Shown here one piece after another: positions 1 through 10,309 of a stretch of 64,000 nucleotides of DNA; positions within the stretch are counted from its first letter, which is position 1, and every line of letters begins with the position of its first letter. The DNA is from Aldrovandia affinis (lineage: Eukaryota; Chordata; Actinopteri; Notacanthiformes; Halosauridae), in contig JAINUG010000131.1 of the NCBI GenBank assembly GCA_029706075.1, positions 2,232,001 to 2,296,000 on the forward strand, in the 5' to 3' direction. The position numbers and the translations under genes are program-made. The notes beneath the pieces are model-generated. The model did no database searches, was not told where the DNA came from, and saw nothing but the letters and a program-made list of their open reading frames with translations.

Positions 1-654
1 GCCCCCACGTGTAGTGAGACGGATGGTTTGAGAGGAAAAAGAAGTCCAAGGAGTACAGTTCAAGATCTCCAAAACAACCTGGCATCTTGGGGTTACAAGG
101 TGTCTAAAGCTACCATTCGACAACGCCTACATCACAATGGCCTTTATGGCAGACTTGTAAGAAGGAAGCCTCTTTTGACAAAAAGGCATCTTGACCGCAG
201 ATGGACCTTCCACCAAGACAACGATCCCAAACATACATCCAAAGCAACTAATAAATGGTTGACAGAGCACAAGATCAATGTCCTGATGTGGCCATCTCAG
301 TCTCCTGAATCCAACTGAGTCCTGAGTCCACAAACATCAACCCAAGAATCTGAAGGAACTAGAACAATTCTGCATGGAGGAATGGTTGAGGATCCCCCAA
401 GAAGTTCCATAACCTCGTACAACACTACAGAAGGCAACTACTGTACTTGCTGTTAAAATGGGGAGGAACCACAAAGTACTGATAACAGGGGTGTGAATAT
501 TTGTTATTCTTGATTTTTATGGGGGAAAAAAAAATCTGTGGTTCATGTGAATTAAAGAATATAATTTAGCATAGTGAGAATAAAATAAAGCTGATTTTTC
601 CAATCTCTTTTGTTAATCTTTATCAAGGGTGTGAATAAAATACAGAGTCTACTG
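1..654 (+). mobile_element. Tc1/mariner remnant, internally deleted
   Basis: The plus frame from about 28 to 318 reads as Tc1-type transposase: a paired-like helix-turn-helix segment (TIRQRLHHNGLYGR) runs directly into the second catalytic-Asp region (QDNDPKHT) and then SQSPESN. About a third of the enzyme between these parts is missing and the third acidic residue is lost, so it cannot be active. The right terminal repeat ends near 654 followed by TA ('ggtgtgaataaaatacagag' is the inner part). The left end lies outside the window. It sits in a HELQ intron. Confidence 0.8.
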
Positions 655-738
655 TATATCTTAAACTGAAAAACTCTTTGTGCAACCAAATTTCACAAGC
701 AACATGCAATCACAAATAGAGGGAGCAAAATGCCATAC

Positions 739-836
739 AGGTCTGAAGTCATTGGTGTAATTGTCTGCTTGCAGGAATTTTTTCAGGTCCCCAACATTGC
801 CAAGAGTAGCACTCATTCCTATAATTTGTGTTGATC
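739..836 (-). CDS. HELQ: HELQ coding exon 6 (motif III)
   Basis: It reads [20 protein letters not shown] then [12 protein letters not shown], between a TTCGACAG acceptor and a GTATGG donor. SAT is helicase motif III. The next exon is not in the window. Confidence 0.9.
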
Positions 837-3800
837 CTGTCGAAAAAAGTGAATTAAAAGAATTTAGAACATAGATCTCATAAATGGCAAAATAAAGTTT
901 TCTGAATGGTATAGTAAACTAGAGAACTCAAAATGAGCACATTAATTCTAAACTAAAAACGTCACAGTGCTACAGTTATGAATGACTTGAAATGGAATTA
1001 GGCAAAGGGAATTAGAAGTGAACACATATGGAATAAAACTTACTGCTGGCGTACAGCACCTTGGCCAAGGCCATTTCAAGGACTGCCCCTCTATATCCGT
1101 CACCCAGCATGTGGAGCTGATAATACACAGAGTGCAATGCTTCATTAAATAAACCTGTCCCTACTGTATGCATTTCCTAATTCTCAGCAAATCACCTCGT
1201 AGATAACATCATAAATCCAAGGACAATTACATGCATGTATCCATCAGTTATACAATGACAAAATTAACATTTTGATTGAAACAAAAAGCAATGGAAATTG
1301 TGACTTGGTTGACCAGGATTACCAGCATTTCTGTAATCAAGACACAACGTTTTCTTCCAACAATAAGAATAACAAAGGCCCCGTTTACACTTGTCTTTTA
1401 TTGCGATGCGTATCTGATTTAGTCCATATCTGATATGGGTCATATTTAAAAATTCTAGTCAAACAGAAGACACAGAAGAACACAAATCGGCTATGGATTG
1501 GGGGTTTGCATCCGAAATGAAATCGTTTTTCCATCATTTCAGTACTTTTCAGTAGACAGCACAAATTGCTAAACTAGTTGCAAGCTAATTTGGCCTGGAT
1601 GGAGCCTGGATGGGCTAAACGGTCCGTTCTCGTCATTAGGTATTCTTATGTTCTTAATTTACAAATAAATACATCTAATTTACTCAGGACACCGAACAAA
1701 ATACAACAAAATAATGCATGAGGCAATGTCTAAAAAAGGTTCAGAGGGTGACAGTGGCCGTGAGTAATTCTGAGGGACTAGAGAGCGGTCTGTCTTACCT
1801 GAAACTGGTGTGGAGCTTTAAGATAAACCAAGCTACGGTAGACGGTAGGAACACAAACTCCAAAATCAGCTAGGTAGCAACATATTACTCACTTTTATTA
1901 TTGCCAAGAAATTAGTGCAATTTTGTATAAATTTGGGTCTGGAGAAATACGTAACTATTTGTCTTCATCTAGTTTGGTAGCTGTGCTTGTAAGTTAGACA
2001 GCTACTTAAGATAAGCCATTTTGGCTATAGAACATCATGGGCCCTATTTTCGTGCCGGTGCTAAGCAGCTTTATGGCCCAGCGCTGGCGAATTGCCAATT
2101 TCGTCTGTCGCAAACTGAATATTTCCCGTCTCCGCCGAGTTTGGCAATTTCGTGGTGCACAATGAAGGTGTTTGCGCGACTATGGGTTGGGCAGCGCAAT
2201 AGGGGGTGTGACAGTGAAAACTGTCAGCGCTATGCAAGTTTGGTGTCAAATAATGAGTTTGCGTTAACGTCCAACTAGACCACCTCTTAGCGCAAACGCT
2301 GGCGCTCTGTGCAATTTGGTGACTTTATTGATGCGCACATATGAACATAAGGTTATCTGAAATCACATGAGAATGTTTTGTGAATATTGCTAATTTCCCC
2401 CCACGTTGAGACAAATCGTCCAATCCATGGGTAACTTGCAAGCGTAATCAATTAAGCTAAAAACGATTTCACCACAGCTTGTGATTATTCAATGCACGGA
2501 CATGAAAGACTGAAGCCAGCAGGCCATCCATCGCTACCGTTCAGTAAGATACACCTGTTAAATAAATATATGTTTGTATGAACATCGTTTTTCTTATGTG
2601 AAAGGGTTTTAATCTTTCCATTTGCACTACAGAAAATGGAGTACATAATTGGACACCGAAGGCGATACCGTGAGCGATACCCTGGGTTTGGTAGCCGGTG
2701 TTTGCCAGATGGCTATCAGTTCAGCTGTACATGCAGTTTCTTCCAGTCTTGTCCAACATGCAAATTAGTTTATTACTTTTCCTACACCCGACAGCCAGCA
2801 GAGAACTAAACAGGATTTTTATACGCAATGTGGATTCAGTTGCGTGCACCATCTGATCAAACGAAATTACCAAAATTGCATTAGACACGCCCTAAAGCAC
2901 CATCGTCTTTGCTTTGCGTCTGCGTTACCGACACTGTCCTAATTCACCAAAATAGGGCCCCATGTGTTAATTTAGTCACCTCTTAGCCAGCTATCCAAGT
3001 TAAAAATATTCATGTTTGGATATTGTGTGTGTGTGTGAGTGTGTGTGTGTGTGTGTGTAAAATTACACTTTAGACAAACACCGGAATCCATTTAATAAAG
3101 CTTTACCATCTAAGCATGTGTTATCATTAAAGGCTCAGCTGGTGACTTAGAACACACTTAACAACCTTTCCCATCTGCAACAGCAGAAAAACGTCCAAAG
3201 AAATGAAAACAAAGACAAGTGTAAACGGGGCTAAAGAGGTACTACCCAGGATTCAAAACCAATAACCTTTGTTATTGTGCCCTGAAAAGGCAACAATGCC
3301 TCAGTCCGAGCACAGGTCTGTCCTTCTTCTTTCCATGTACTGTATCTTGTACGGCTTTTTACCTCATCCACCACTACCAGACCGATGCTGTCCAGCCGGC
3401 CAGTTTCCACCAGAGAGTTGACCAGGCTGTGGCCTTTCTCAATGGTGGCAATGAATAAGGACCTCTTGGCCCTCCTCCTGACTGGGGGAATCTGCCTTTG
3501 CTACCCGCATACTCCTCCACCAGAAAGTCCAACTCCAGGCCAAAGCCAGCCAACCCTCGCACCTGTAGAAAGATATGCTTTAGCGATTATTTGGTTCAGC
3601 GTCATTGGCTCTTAATGCAATGAGCCTTCCTGTACAATCCAGCGTGCTATAAAAATGTAATCGCAGCACTGTTTCAATTACTGCTATTTTCTCCTATGTC
3701 AGCTCCATATAGTATGTTCGGTTGTGCAGACTGTTCCCCAAGATGTTAAGTAGTCAGCCAAAGAGAAACAGGTTTAATGTGTTAAATTAATCCCTAATGC

Positions 3801-5736
3801 ATGGCTTCATTCTTCAGCATTTGGGTTACAAGTTCATGGTTCAAATGTACCCAAATTTAATGGACTAGTATACATTTGTTTGGTGAAGTCATCATGTAGT
3901 GCCATTAACCAAATAAATGTGTTCACACAAAGAAAATATGAATAAATTACTTGAATAAACATGAACAGTCATATTGCAAAGCATTAAATAAATATATATA
4001 TTTCAGAAATGTTCACACCTGACCGCCTCCGATTTTCTTTCTCTTTTTTTGTGTGCAGTGTCAACCTCATATATTATATATACAGTGAGCACCATAATGA
4101 ATTGGACAGTGGCACATTATTTTGGTTCTGTACTCTGCCACTTTGAATTTGAAAGGATACAGAGACAATGAGGTTGAAGTGCAGACTGTCAGCCAGGTAT
4201 TTTCATCCATTTTCAAACATATCGGATGGAACCGTTTAGAAATGACAGCACGTTTTGTACATGGTCCCCCCATTTTAAGGTACTACAAGTATTTGTTGAA
4301 TTGGATTCACAGATGTGTTTCGTTAGGCAGGTGTATTCATTTGTGTCGTTAGTGAATGCAGAAGAGAGCTGTTGATGTCTAGTCTTGATTCTAGACTTTG
4401 AAATTGCCTTTGGAGATTGTTGATGGGGTGTGACAACATCAACAGATCAGAAACACTCCCCTGGATGCAGGTGTAGATGTGTCAAAGTCTACCATACATA
4501 GAAGACTACACCAGCAGGACTACAGAGGGTCCACTACAAGATGCAAACCACTAATAAGCCTGAAGAACAGAAAGGCGAGACTACAGTTTGCTAAAAAGCA
4601 CCTAAAAGAGCCCCAAGAGTTCTGGAACAAAGTCTTGTGGACAGATGAGACAAAGATTAACATGTACAAGAGTGATGGAAAAAGGAAAGTGTGGAGAAAA
4701 AAAGGAAATGCCCATGATCCAAAGCATACCACCTCATCCGTGAAACATGGTGGAGGGGGGTGTTATGGCTTGGGCCTGTATGGCTGCCAGTGGAATGGGC
4801 TCACTTGTCTTCATACTGCTAGAGAAACAAAGGGGTTTTGACAGCCAAAAGTGGAAAATCCTTGACTGACTGAGTCAATCACCGGATCTGAATCCAATTG
4901 AACATGCATTTTACATGCTGAAGAGGAGACTGAAGGCAAAAAGTCCCTGAAACAAGCAGGAATTGAAGATTACCTCCAGTCACTCATCACTCCCTACACA
5001 CCTCCCAGACCCCTCCGCTCTGCCTCCTCTGGTAAACTGACTGTCCCTTCCCTCCGGGCGCCTGGCAGCCGCTCCTCGCGGCCTCACCTCTTCTCTGTCC
5101 TGATCCCTCGCTGGTGGAACGACCTTCCACAATCGGTCAGGACTGCGGAATCACTTGCGATCTTCCGCAAGAGACTCAAAACCCACCTCTTCAGACTCCA
5201 CTACCACTGAACTCTGTCCATCTAGCTAAATTGTCTTCACCACTGTTTACTTGTTCAACACTATACTTAAAAAAATAAAATAATAATAATAATAATATAT
5301 ATATATATATATATTCACTAACCTTTTCCTTCCCGGTGTTACAGGTATGGTACGCAGATGCCTGCAATGTCTATTGCTGTATTCCTGCACTGATCTCGTG
5401 CGCTAACTATGATTGTTCCTACCATGTGTTAATGCACATCTTGTAAGTCGCTCTGGATAAGAGCGTCTGCTAAATGCTTAAAATGTAAATGTAAGATGGA
5501 TGCAGTACAGGCCTGGCAGAGCATCACCTGGTGCCTGAAAATGGGGGGGACTATGTACAAAAGATTCTATAATTTCTAAACGGTTGATCCGATATGGATG
5601 AAAATACCCTCAAATTAAAGCTGACAGTCTGCACTTCAACCTCGTTGTCATTGTATCCTTTCAATCTCAAAGTGCTAGAGTACAGAACCAAAATAACACA
5701 AATTGTGTCACTGTCCAATTAATTATGGTTCTCACT

Positions 5737-5805
<69 letters not shown>

Positions 5806-8800
5806 GGACATAAAAAGTATTGCCATTTTTCATTCTATTTTCTTACTTCATGGAATCAAAATTGATTTAATTGAGATTTCTTGCCACTAATCAAGACAAC
5901 ACACTCTATAATGTCAAATTAAAAACAACTCTAAATATTTTTCTTAATTAATGACAAATAAAAAAACTAGCAATAATTGATTCCATAAGTATTCACCCCT
6001 TTTGCTAAGACACACCTAAATAAACTCTGGTGCAATAAATTGTTCACATAATTAGTTGATTGACTAACCAACTGTTTACATTTAAGGTGTTTCAAATTAT
6101 TTCAAATTAAATACACCTGTCTATGAGAGGTCCCACAGTTGGTTAGTGCAAACAAGACCTGAAGATTTCAAAGACTTTGAATAGCCACGGAGCACCGTTA
6201 AGTCCATCATAAAAATGGAGAGAATATGGCACAACTGAGCATCTGTGTGAATAGGGCACTTGTTAGGGAGACCCCCAAGAGGCCTATGGCAACTCTGATG
6301 GAGTTACAGTCTTCCATAGCAGAGATGGGAGAAACTGTCCATGGGAAAACAATAGCCTTTGGCGCTTCACACATCTGTGCTATATGGGAGGGTGGCAAAA
6401 ATAAATCCATTGTTGAAGAAAACTCACATGAAATCTCACATGAGTCTGACAGGAATGTGGGAGACCTGCATGTTATGTACAGTGGGGTCCAAAAGTCTGA
6501 GTCCACTACCAAAATCTGTTTGTTTTCATCATTCATCACAACTAACAACTAACACAATTATTTTTACTCAGAACAATTTGACCTCTAACTACTTCTAAAA
6601 AATTTACTACGAGTAAAAATGTTGTTAGTTTGTTAGTAAAAATGTTGTTAGTTTTCGATGAATGATGAAAACACAGATCTTGGTAGTGGACCTCACTGTA
6701 TGTATGCCAGTTTACATTGTGTATTATTTTTTTTATCTATGTGACTATTTCTTGAAACCCACCCACCCACCCATTTTTTTGTGAGAGTGAAATCCTCCCC
6801 AGTAACAAAAATTCAATTCCAGCCCTGACTGCCTTCTTCACCACTGTGGAGATATGTTTTTGTTTATAGGACTGTTACCTTCTCCTAAACCACATATATA
6901 AGTGTAACACTTTACAGTGCTTTTACCCTCTCCTGCACCAGAGAGACGAGTACTGCTATTTACAGCACTCTTACCAGGTCTTGCACTAGGGAGATAAGTG
7001 TTGCCTACAGCAACAGCGCTGTGACCTTCTCCTGCACAAGGCAGATGAGCTGCTATTTAAAGCATTGCGTTATTGTACCTTCTCTTGCACCAGGGAGATG
7101 TAAGGAAGGATGAGGAGTGCATCCTTCTTCCTACACAAGAGCTCTTTAAGGATTAGAATCTCTGCCACGAGGGTCTTCCCTCCACTGGTTGGCAGGGAGA
7201 AGATCAGGTTCCTCCTCAGGCGCACAGAGTCCAGGGTAAGACACGTCTTCTGCCACTCTGAAAGATTGCAAGATCTTAACTTAACAGCATACCAACAGCA
7301 AGGTTGTGCAAAGTACTTGGAGGCAAGAATGCAGTTGGATTTTGTTGGTACATTCTGTTAATGAGTAATTATGTACTTACTCAGTGTGACATCATGTGTG
7401 ATTCTTATCAAAAAAAGGACTTAAAACTATCAAGTTAGATCTCAGAGACCATGACTATTTCTGGAATATCAGAAATATTCCAACCCTCATGCACCAGAAA
7501 TACTCTCACATACACTACGGGTCAAAAGTTTTATAACACCCCCATTTTCCCGTTTTTACTGAAATTTAAGCAGTTCAATAACCTGAAATGGTACAAAGGT
7601 AAGTGATAAACTGCCAGATGTTTAAAAAAAAAAGTTTAGGCTACCAAAAACTGAAAAATAATGTACATTTTTTGGCAGTGAGTAGTTTCCTACACCATCA
7701 AAAAGCACTTGGAAACTGGAGGACACTCTGACAGGAAGAGGTCTGGCAGACCCAAAGCCACAATAAGATCAGAAGACAAGTTTCTGAGAGTCAACAGGTT
7801 GCGTGATAGGCGGCTCACAGGACAACAGCTTCAAGCACAGCTTAACACTGGTCAAAGTAAGGAAGTCTTGAAGAACTGTGAAGAGAAGGCTTCGAGCTGC
7901 AGGTTTGACAGGTCGAGTAACAGTAAGAAAGCCATTGCTAAGATGGTAAAATAAGAAAAAGAGGCTTGCCTAGGACATAAAGCACCGCTAGTGGACCACT
8001 GAAGACTGGAAGAGGGTCTTATGGACCGATGAATCAAAATTTGAAATATTCAGTTCATCACGCAGGGTTTTTGTACGCGGTTGAGTAGGCAAAAGGATGG
8101 TTCCTCAGTGTGTGACACCAACTGTCAAATGTGGACGAGGATGCGTGATGGTCTGGGGCTCTTTTGCTGGATCCAGAGTCGGCGACTTGCACAGAGTGAC
8201 TGTTAACCCACGTTAACCCATTACTTTCTGAAAAGGGCAATTTTTTATAACTCTGAAATGTACATTATTTTTCAGCGGTTTTTTTTGTTTCGTTTTTTTT
8301 ACATCTGGCAGTTTACAGCTTACCTTTGTACTAGTTCAGGTTACTCACTGGACTTGAACTGCTTACATCCATCCATCCATCCATCCATCCATTGTCTAAG
8401 CCGCTTATTCCTGGTCAGGGTCGCGGGGGGGGGCTGGAGCCTATCCCAGCATGTGTTCCGGGCGAGAGGCAGGAATACACCCTGGACAGGTGCCAATCCA
8501 TCGCAGGGCACACACACCATTCACTCACACACTTACCTACGGGCAATTTAGACTCTCCAATTAGCCTAACGTGCATGTCTTTGGACTGTGGGAAGAAACC
8601 GGAGTACCGGAGGAAACCCACGCGGACACGGGAGAACATGAACTCCACACAGAAAGGCCCCTTTCGAACCCGAGACCTTCTTGCTGTCAGCGCTATCCAA
8701 CCACCGTGCCGCCTAACTGCTTACATTTCAGTAAAAACTGGAAATTGGGGGTGTTCTAAAACTTTTGACCAGTAGTGGATTTTTTACTTGTGTTGCAATA

Positions 8801-10309
8801 ATTTAAACATTCCCTCTCAAAGCTTGTGTAAGACAACTGCACAGTGCAAGCGCAGATCAATTCTGTCCTAAATAGTGAGTAAGATACACTGCATATGCAG
8901 ACTGAGATTTAGGACTTATTCAATTGTTTATGCTCTATAGTTAACTAAGAAGTGCTGACATCAAAATAGCTTCTTTTTTCAACCTACCCATGTGGTGTAA
9001 TTAAATAAATTATACCAGAGTGTGACACACAGTTGTTATTAACCATACAGTTGTTACAACTGTTATGTACCATACAGATCATTGATTCCTCGCTGGTTTG
9101 AGATAAGGTCCTTCACTTTGCTGGGGAGGCCAAAGAAGGGACCAAGGTCAGTCTCTGTGGAAACAGACTCCATAGCCTGCACTGCAATGTTGATCTCCTT
9201 GGTCAGCACTGCCTCCTTCTGAAACACTGTTCTGGAGATGATGGGTGAGGAAGTGGTCGCGTTCCCCACCATGGCTCTTTTCAAATCCTGTGTCATGCTC
9301 CTCCTTGCCTGGGGAGGAGGGTCCACAGCTTGCCTCTGCTTTTTCCTCTCAGGGGTAATACATCTCTCCCTGTTTTTCATGACAGGTGTGGAGCAGCTTT
9401 TCCCCTCTGTGAAGGCAGCAACCCCGTGCTTCCAGTCTTCTTTTTTCAGAAAATCTTGCTGAAATGCAAGCTGGGAGCTTGGAAGGCCCTCAAATGGCTC
9501 ATCTTTTAAACCAGAGAGAACGGTAGAGTCACTGAGATCATCCTGTATTTGTTTCAGACGGTCTTCTGTTGTCTTTATTGGAGTGAAGTCCACTGTTTGC
9601 TGTGTGCCACCTGGATGCTCTTCAATGGCAGGGCCTCTCTCACTTGTACAACCTGAGCACTGTTGTTTCATGTTGAGCTCCACGTCCTCAAGCTTAGCCA
9701 AGAAGGAGCTATCGCCGACAATGCTGTCATAGTCCCCAAAGAGATCTTCATTGTCACTGCAGCACTGAGAAGAAGAAGAAGAAGAAGAAGAATAGCCTTT
9801 ATTAATCCCGGGGGGAATTTGGTTTGTCACAGCAGCAATGGTACAGGAGTGAAAGAACACACAAGACATACAGGACATCACAGCATACTGAATAATAAAT
9901 ATATTTAAAAACCAGAGAAGGGAGACAAAGTGTGATAAATGCCATCATGCTACACATTCTATTTCAAATGTAGGCTATATAATACTTATTGATATGTCAA
10001 ACAACTGTAGCTTAGACTAACTATTGTGCTTCTGGTTTGTCTGTCTTCAAGAAAATATTATTGCAATATGCCCTGTGGTGTGCTGAATAAAATGCTTACC
10101 TCGCTGAACTTAAGTTCAGTCGTAGCTACAACGTTAGGTCTTTCTTTCCGTTCTGTAACGTTACCTCCCTGGCGATGCAAGCATTGTTCTCTTGTAGTTT
10201 CTCCCATTTTAGTAACCGGTGAGAGATGATTTATCAGGCCAGCCCTCGATCTTTTGCGTGAAGACACACGTTTTATTTGTATTTCACACTGCACATTTAC
10301 GTTATTCAT
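739..10309 (-). CDS. HELQ: HELQ, 3'-5' DNA helicase (N-terminal six exons; 3' part beyond the window)
   Basis: HELQ is a superfamily 2 (Ski2-like) 3'-5' helicase that acts in the nucleus at stalled forks and interstrand crosslinks with RAD51 paralogues. Coding exons on the minus strand: 10309-10100, 9764-9071, 7257-7079, 3562-3363, 1116-1044, 836-739. Phases join as 0, 1, 0, 0, 1, 0. The first 300 residues are a poorly conserved acidic leader with the family motif DLFGDYDS. Exon 3 carries Walker A (SLPTSGGKT). The helicase box DE-LHML is split across exons 4 and 5. Exon 6 carries motif III (GMSATLGN). About 485 residues are covered; the human protein is about 1100, so motifs IV-VI and the C-terminal domains lie to the left. 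Oddities: exon 4 needs one extra base in a C run to stay in frame, and intron 3 contains repeated donor-like sequences. Head-to-head with MRPS18C. Confidence 0.93.
1044..1116 (-). CDS. HELQ: HELQ coding exon 5 (second half of the DELH box)
   Basis: It reads [20 protein letters not shown] then LYAS, between a TATTATCAG acceptor and a GTAAGT donor. With exon 4 it forms VVVDE-LHML, the helicase motif II of this family. Confidence 0.92.
1607..1656 (+). repeat. CR1 LINE 3'-tail fragment
   Basis: 'gatgggctaaacggtccgtt' followed by 'ggtattcttatgttctta' is the same 3' tail that ends the CR1 copy at 50237-51465. Only the tail is present, as in a heavily 5'-truncated insertion. Confidence 0.55.
2039..2960. 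mobile_element. Non-autonomous DNA transposon (MITE-like, GGGCCC ends)
   Basis: The ends are inverted: 'gggccctattttcgtg' and 'caccaaaatagggccc'. A CAT trinucleotide flanks both sides, compatible with a 3-bp target duplication. It has no coding frame and is nested in the hAT-like remnant in HELQ intron 4. Confidence 0.6.
3024..3058. repeat. (GT)n microsatellite
   Basis: A run of GT dinucleotides is interrupted once by GA. Confidence 0.9.
3363..3562 (-). CDS. HELQ: HELQ coding exon 4, with an apparent 1-bp frameshift
   Basis: It opens [20 protein letters not shown] and ends LVVVDE before a GTAAAA donor. The frame breaks after SKGRFP: the run of five C (minus strand) would need six to continue [18 protein letters not shown]. 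The exon is 200 nt; 201 would keep phase 0 on both sides. A sequencing or assembly error in the homopolymer is the simplest reading, but a real mutation cannot be excluded. Confidence 0.9.
4479..4841 (+). pseudogene. Tc1 transposase fragment
   Basis: The frame contains [15 protein letters not shown] (paired-like helix-turn-helix) and [20 protein letters not shown], which holds the first catalytic Asp in the WTDE context. It loses frame around GGGGCYGLG. The second Asp region is absent here and the third is only a fragment ([12 protein letters not shown] near 4880). Confidence 0.8.
4971..5492 (+). mobile_element. L2-type LINE, 5'-truncated 3' end
   Basis: It begins in the reverse transcriptase C-terminus ([19 protein letters not shown]) and runs to the diagnostic tail 'cgctctggataagagcgtct'. 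AAGAT at 4966-4970 and 5493-5497 is the target duplication. Removing the insert restores the Tc1 reading '...gaagatggatgcagtacag'. Confidence 0.85.
5739..5802. repeat. (CA)n microsatellite
   Basis: About 32 CA units start directly at the TA flank of the preceding Tc1 element and run into the next one. Confidence 0.95.
5803..6477 (+). mobile_element. Degenerate Tc1/mariner left part
   Basis: It begins 'cagtggacataaaaagtatt' and contains the salmonid-Tc1-like block 'ttgattccataagtattcac' also seen at 44210. Coding remnants such as [20 protein letters not shown] are out of frame with any helix-turn-helix. It is truncated where the next MITE starts. Confidence 0.65.
6480..6698. mobile_element. 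Palindromic Tc1-type MITE
   Basis: The two halves are inverted copies: 'cagtggggtccaaaagtctg' onward on the left and '...tagtggacctcactg' on the right, with TA on each side. The inner arms ('tcatcattcatc' and 'gatgaatgatga', 'actaacaac' and 'gttgttagt') also pair, so nearly the whole element can fold back. No coding. Confidence 0.75.
6876..7090. repeat. Decayed tandem repeat (~50 bp unit) spanning the HELQ exon 3 donor
   Basis: Related blocks start near 6877, 6925, 6973, 7024 and 7077, spaced 48-53 bp. On the minus strand they read as a piece of exon 3 ending in GAG-AAG-like codons plus a GT. The rightmost block is the true exon end; the others lie in the intron. Confidence 0.7.
7079..7257 (-). 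CDS. HELQ: HELQ coding exon 3 (Walker A)
   Basis: It reads [19 protein letters not shown], then SLPTSGGKT (ATP-binding P-loop), and ends [13 protein letters not shown] at a GTACAA donor in phase 0. The donor is embedded in a decayed repeat of about 50 bp (6876-7090). Confidence 0.93.
7513..8777 (+). mobile_element. Tc1-like transposon, degenerate, with an inserted repeat
   Basis: Inverted ends are 'cactacgggtcaaaagtttt' and 'aaaacttttgaccagtagtg', with matching inner arms containing 'tttttactgaaat' and 'atttcagtaaaaa'. A plus-strand transposase remnant covers about 7709-8210: [20 protein letters not shown] (helix-turn-helix linker) and a later RVLMDR-NQNLKY-like segment out of frame. A separate repeat sits at 8366-8716. 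It lies in HELQ intron 2. Confidence 0.8.
8366..8716 (-). repeat. Fish interspersed repeat with (CATC)n end
   Basis: It starts with six CATC units, then 'taagccgcttattcctggtc', 'ggctggagcctatcccagca' and 'catgtctttggactgtggga'. This consensus is abundant in ray-finned fish genomes. The tetranucleotide end resembles the GATG-type tails described for RTE-clade (Rex3-like) LINEs, which would put its 3' end on the left. The family assignment is inference. Confidence 0.6.
9071..9764 (-). CDS. HELQ: HELQ coding exon 2
   Basis: The acceptor is ...CTTCTCAG followed by TGCTGCAGTG; joining to exon 1 gives ...[18 protein letters not shown]. The exon ends ...[22 protein letters not shown] with a GTACAT donor in phase 1. 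The FGDYDS and LPSKVKDL motifs match the human leader and the start of the helicase core. An open frame runs upstream through the TTC repeat, but that stretch is intron. Confidence 0.9.
9770..9880 (-). repeat. Retroposon 3' end with (TTC)n tail abutting HELQ exon 2
   Basis: On the minus strand the sequence '...ccccgggattaataaaggc' is followed by about eight TTC units and then directly by the exon 2 acceptor (CTCAG). 'GGATTAATAAAG' plus a microsatellite tail is a common 3' end of fish retroposons. The TTC run is the only polypyrimidine tract available to the acceptor. Confidence 0.55.
10100..10309 (-). CDS. HELQ: HELQ coding exon 1
   Basis: This is a 70-codon exon starting at an ATG and ending LKFSE before a GTAAGC donor (phase 0). 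The leader is rich in Lys and Arg (VSSRKRSR), which could serve nuclear import. This part of HELQ is not conserved, so the start is the first in-frame ATG rather than one supported by homology. Confidence 0.75.

Larger units (their letters stand above)
1377..3232. mobile_element. hAT-like DNA transposon remnant in HELQ intron 4
   Basis: Opposed ends match over about 20 bp: 'ggccccgtttacacttgtct' on the left and its complement 'agacaagtgtaaacggggc' on the right. No transposase frame is seen. The interior carries a CR1 tail fragment and the MITE at 2039-2960. I see no clean 8-bp target duplication. Confidence 0.55.
4083..5737 (+). mobile_element. Tc1-like transposon with long terminal inverted repeats, interrupted by an L2 LINE
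   Basis: Inverted repeats of roughly 185 bp (4083-4267 and 5555-5737) begin 'cagtgagcaccataatgaat' and end 'ttatggttctcactg', flanked by TA on both sides. Transposase remains lie between them, broken by frameshifts. The downstream transposase is split by an L2 tail at 4971-5492. It sits in HELQ intron 3. Confidence 0.85.

Noticed and set aside
9769-9881. Poly-Ser N-terminal extension of the open frame at 9063-9881 as the HELQ start
   Set aside because: The frame runs through the TTC microsatellite and a retroposon tail. The CTCAG acceptor at 9765-9769 joins exon 1 in phase and gives the family sequence DLFGDYDS.
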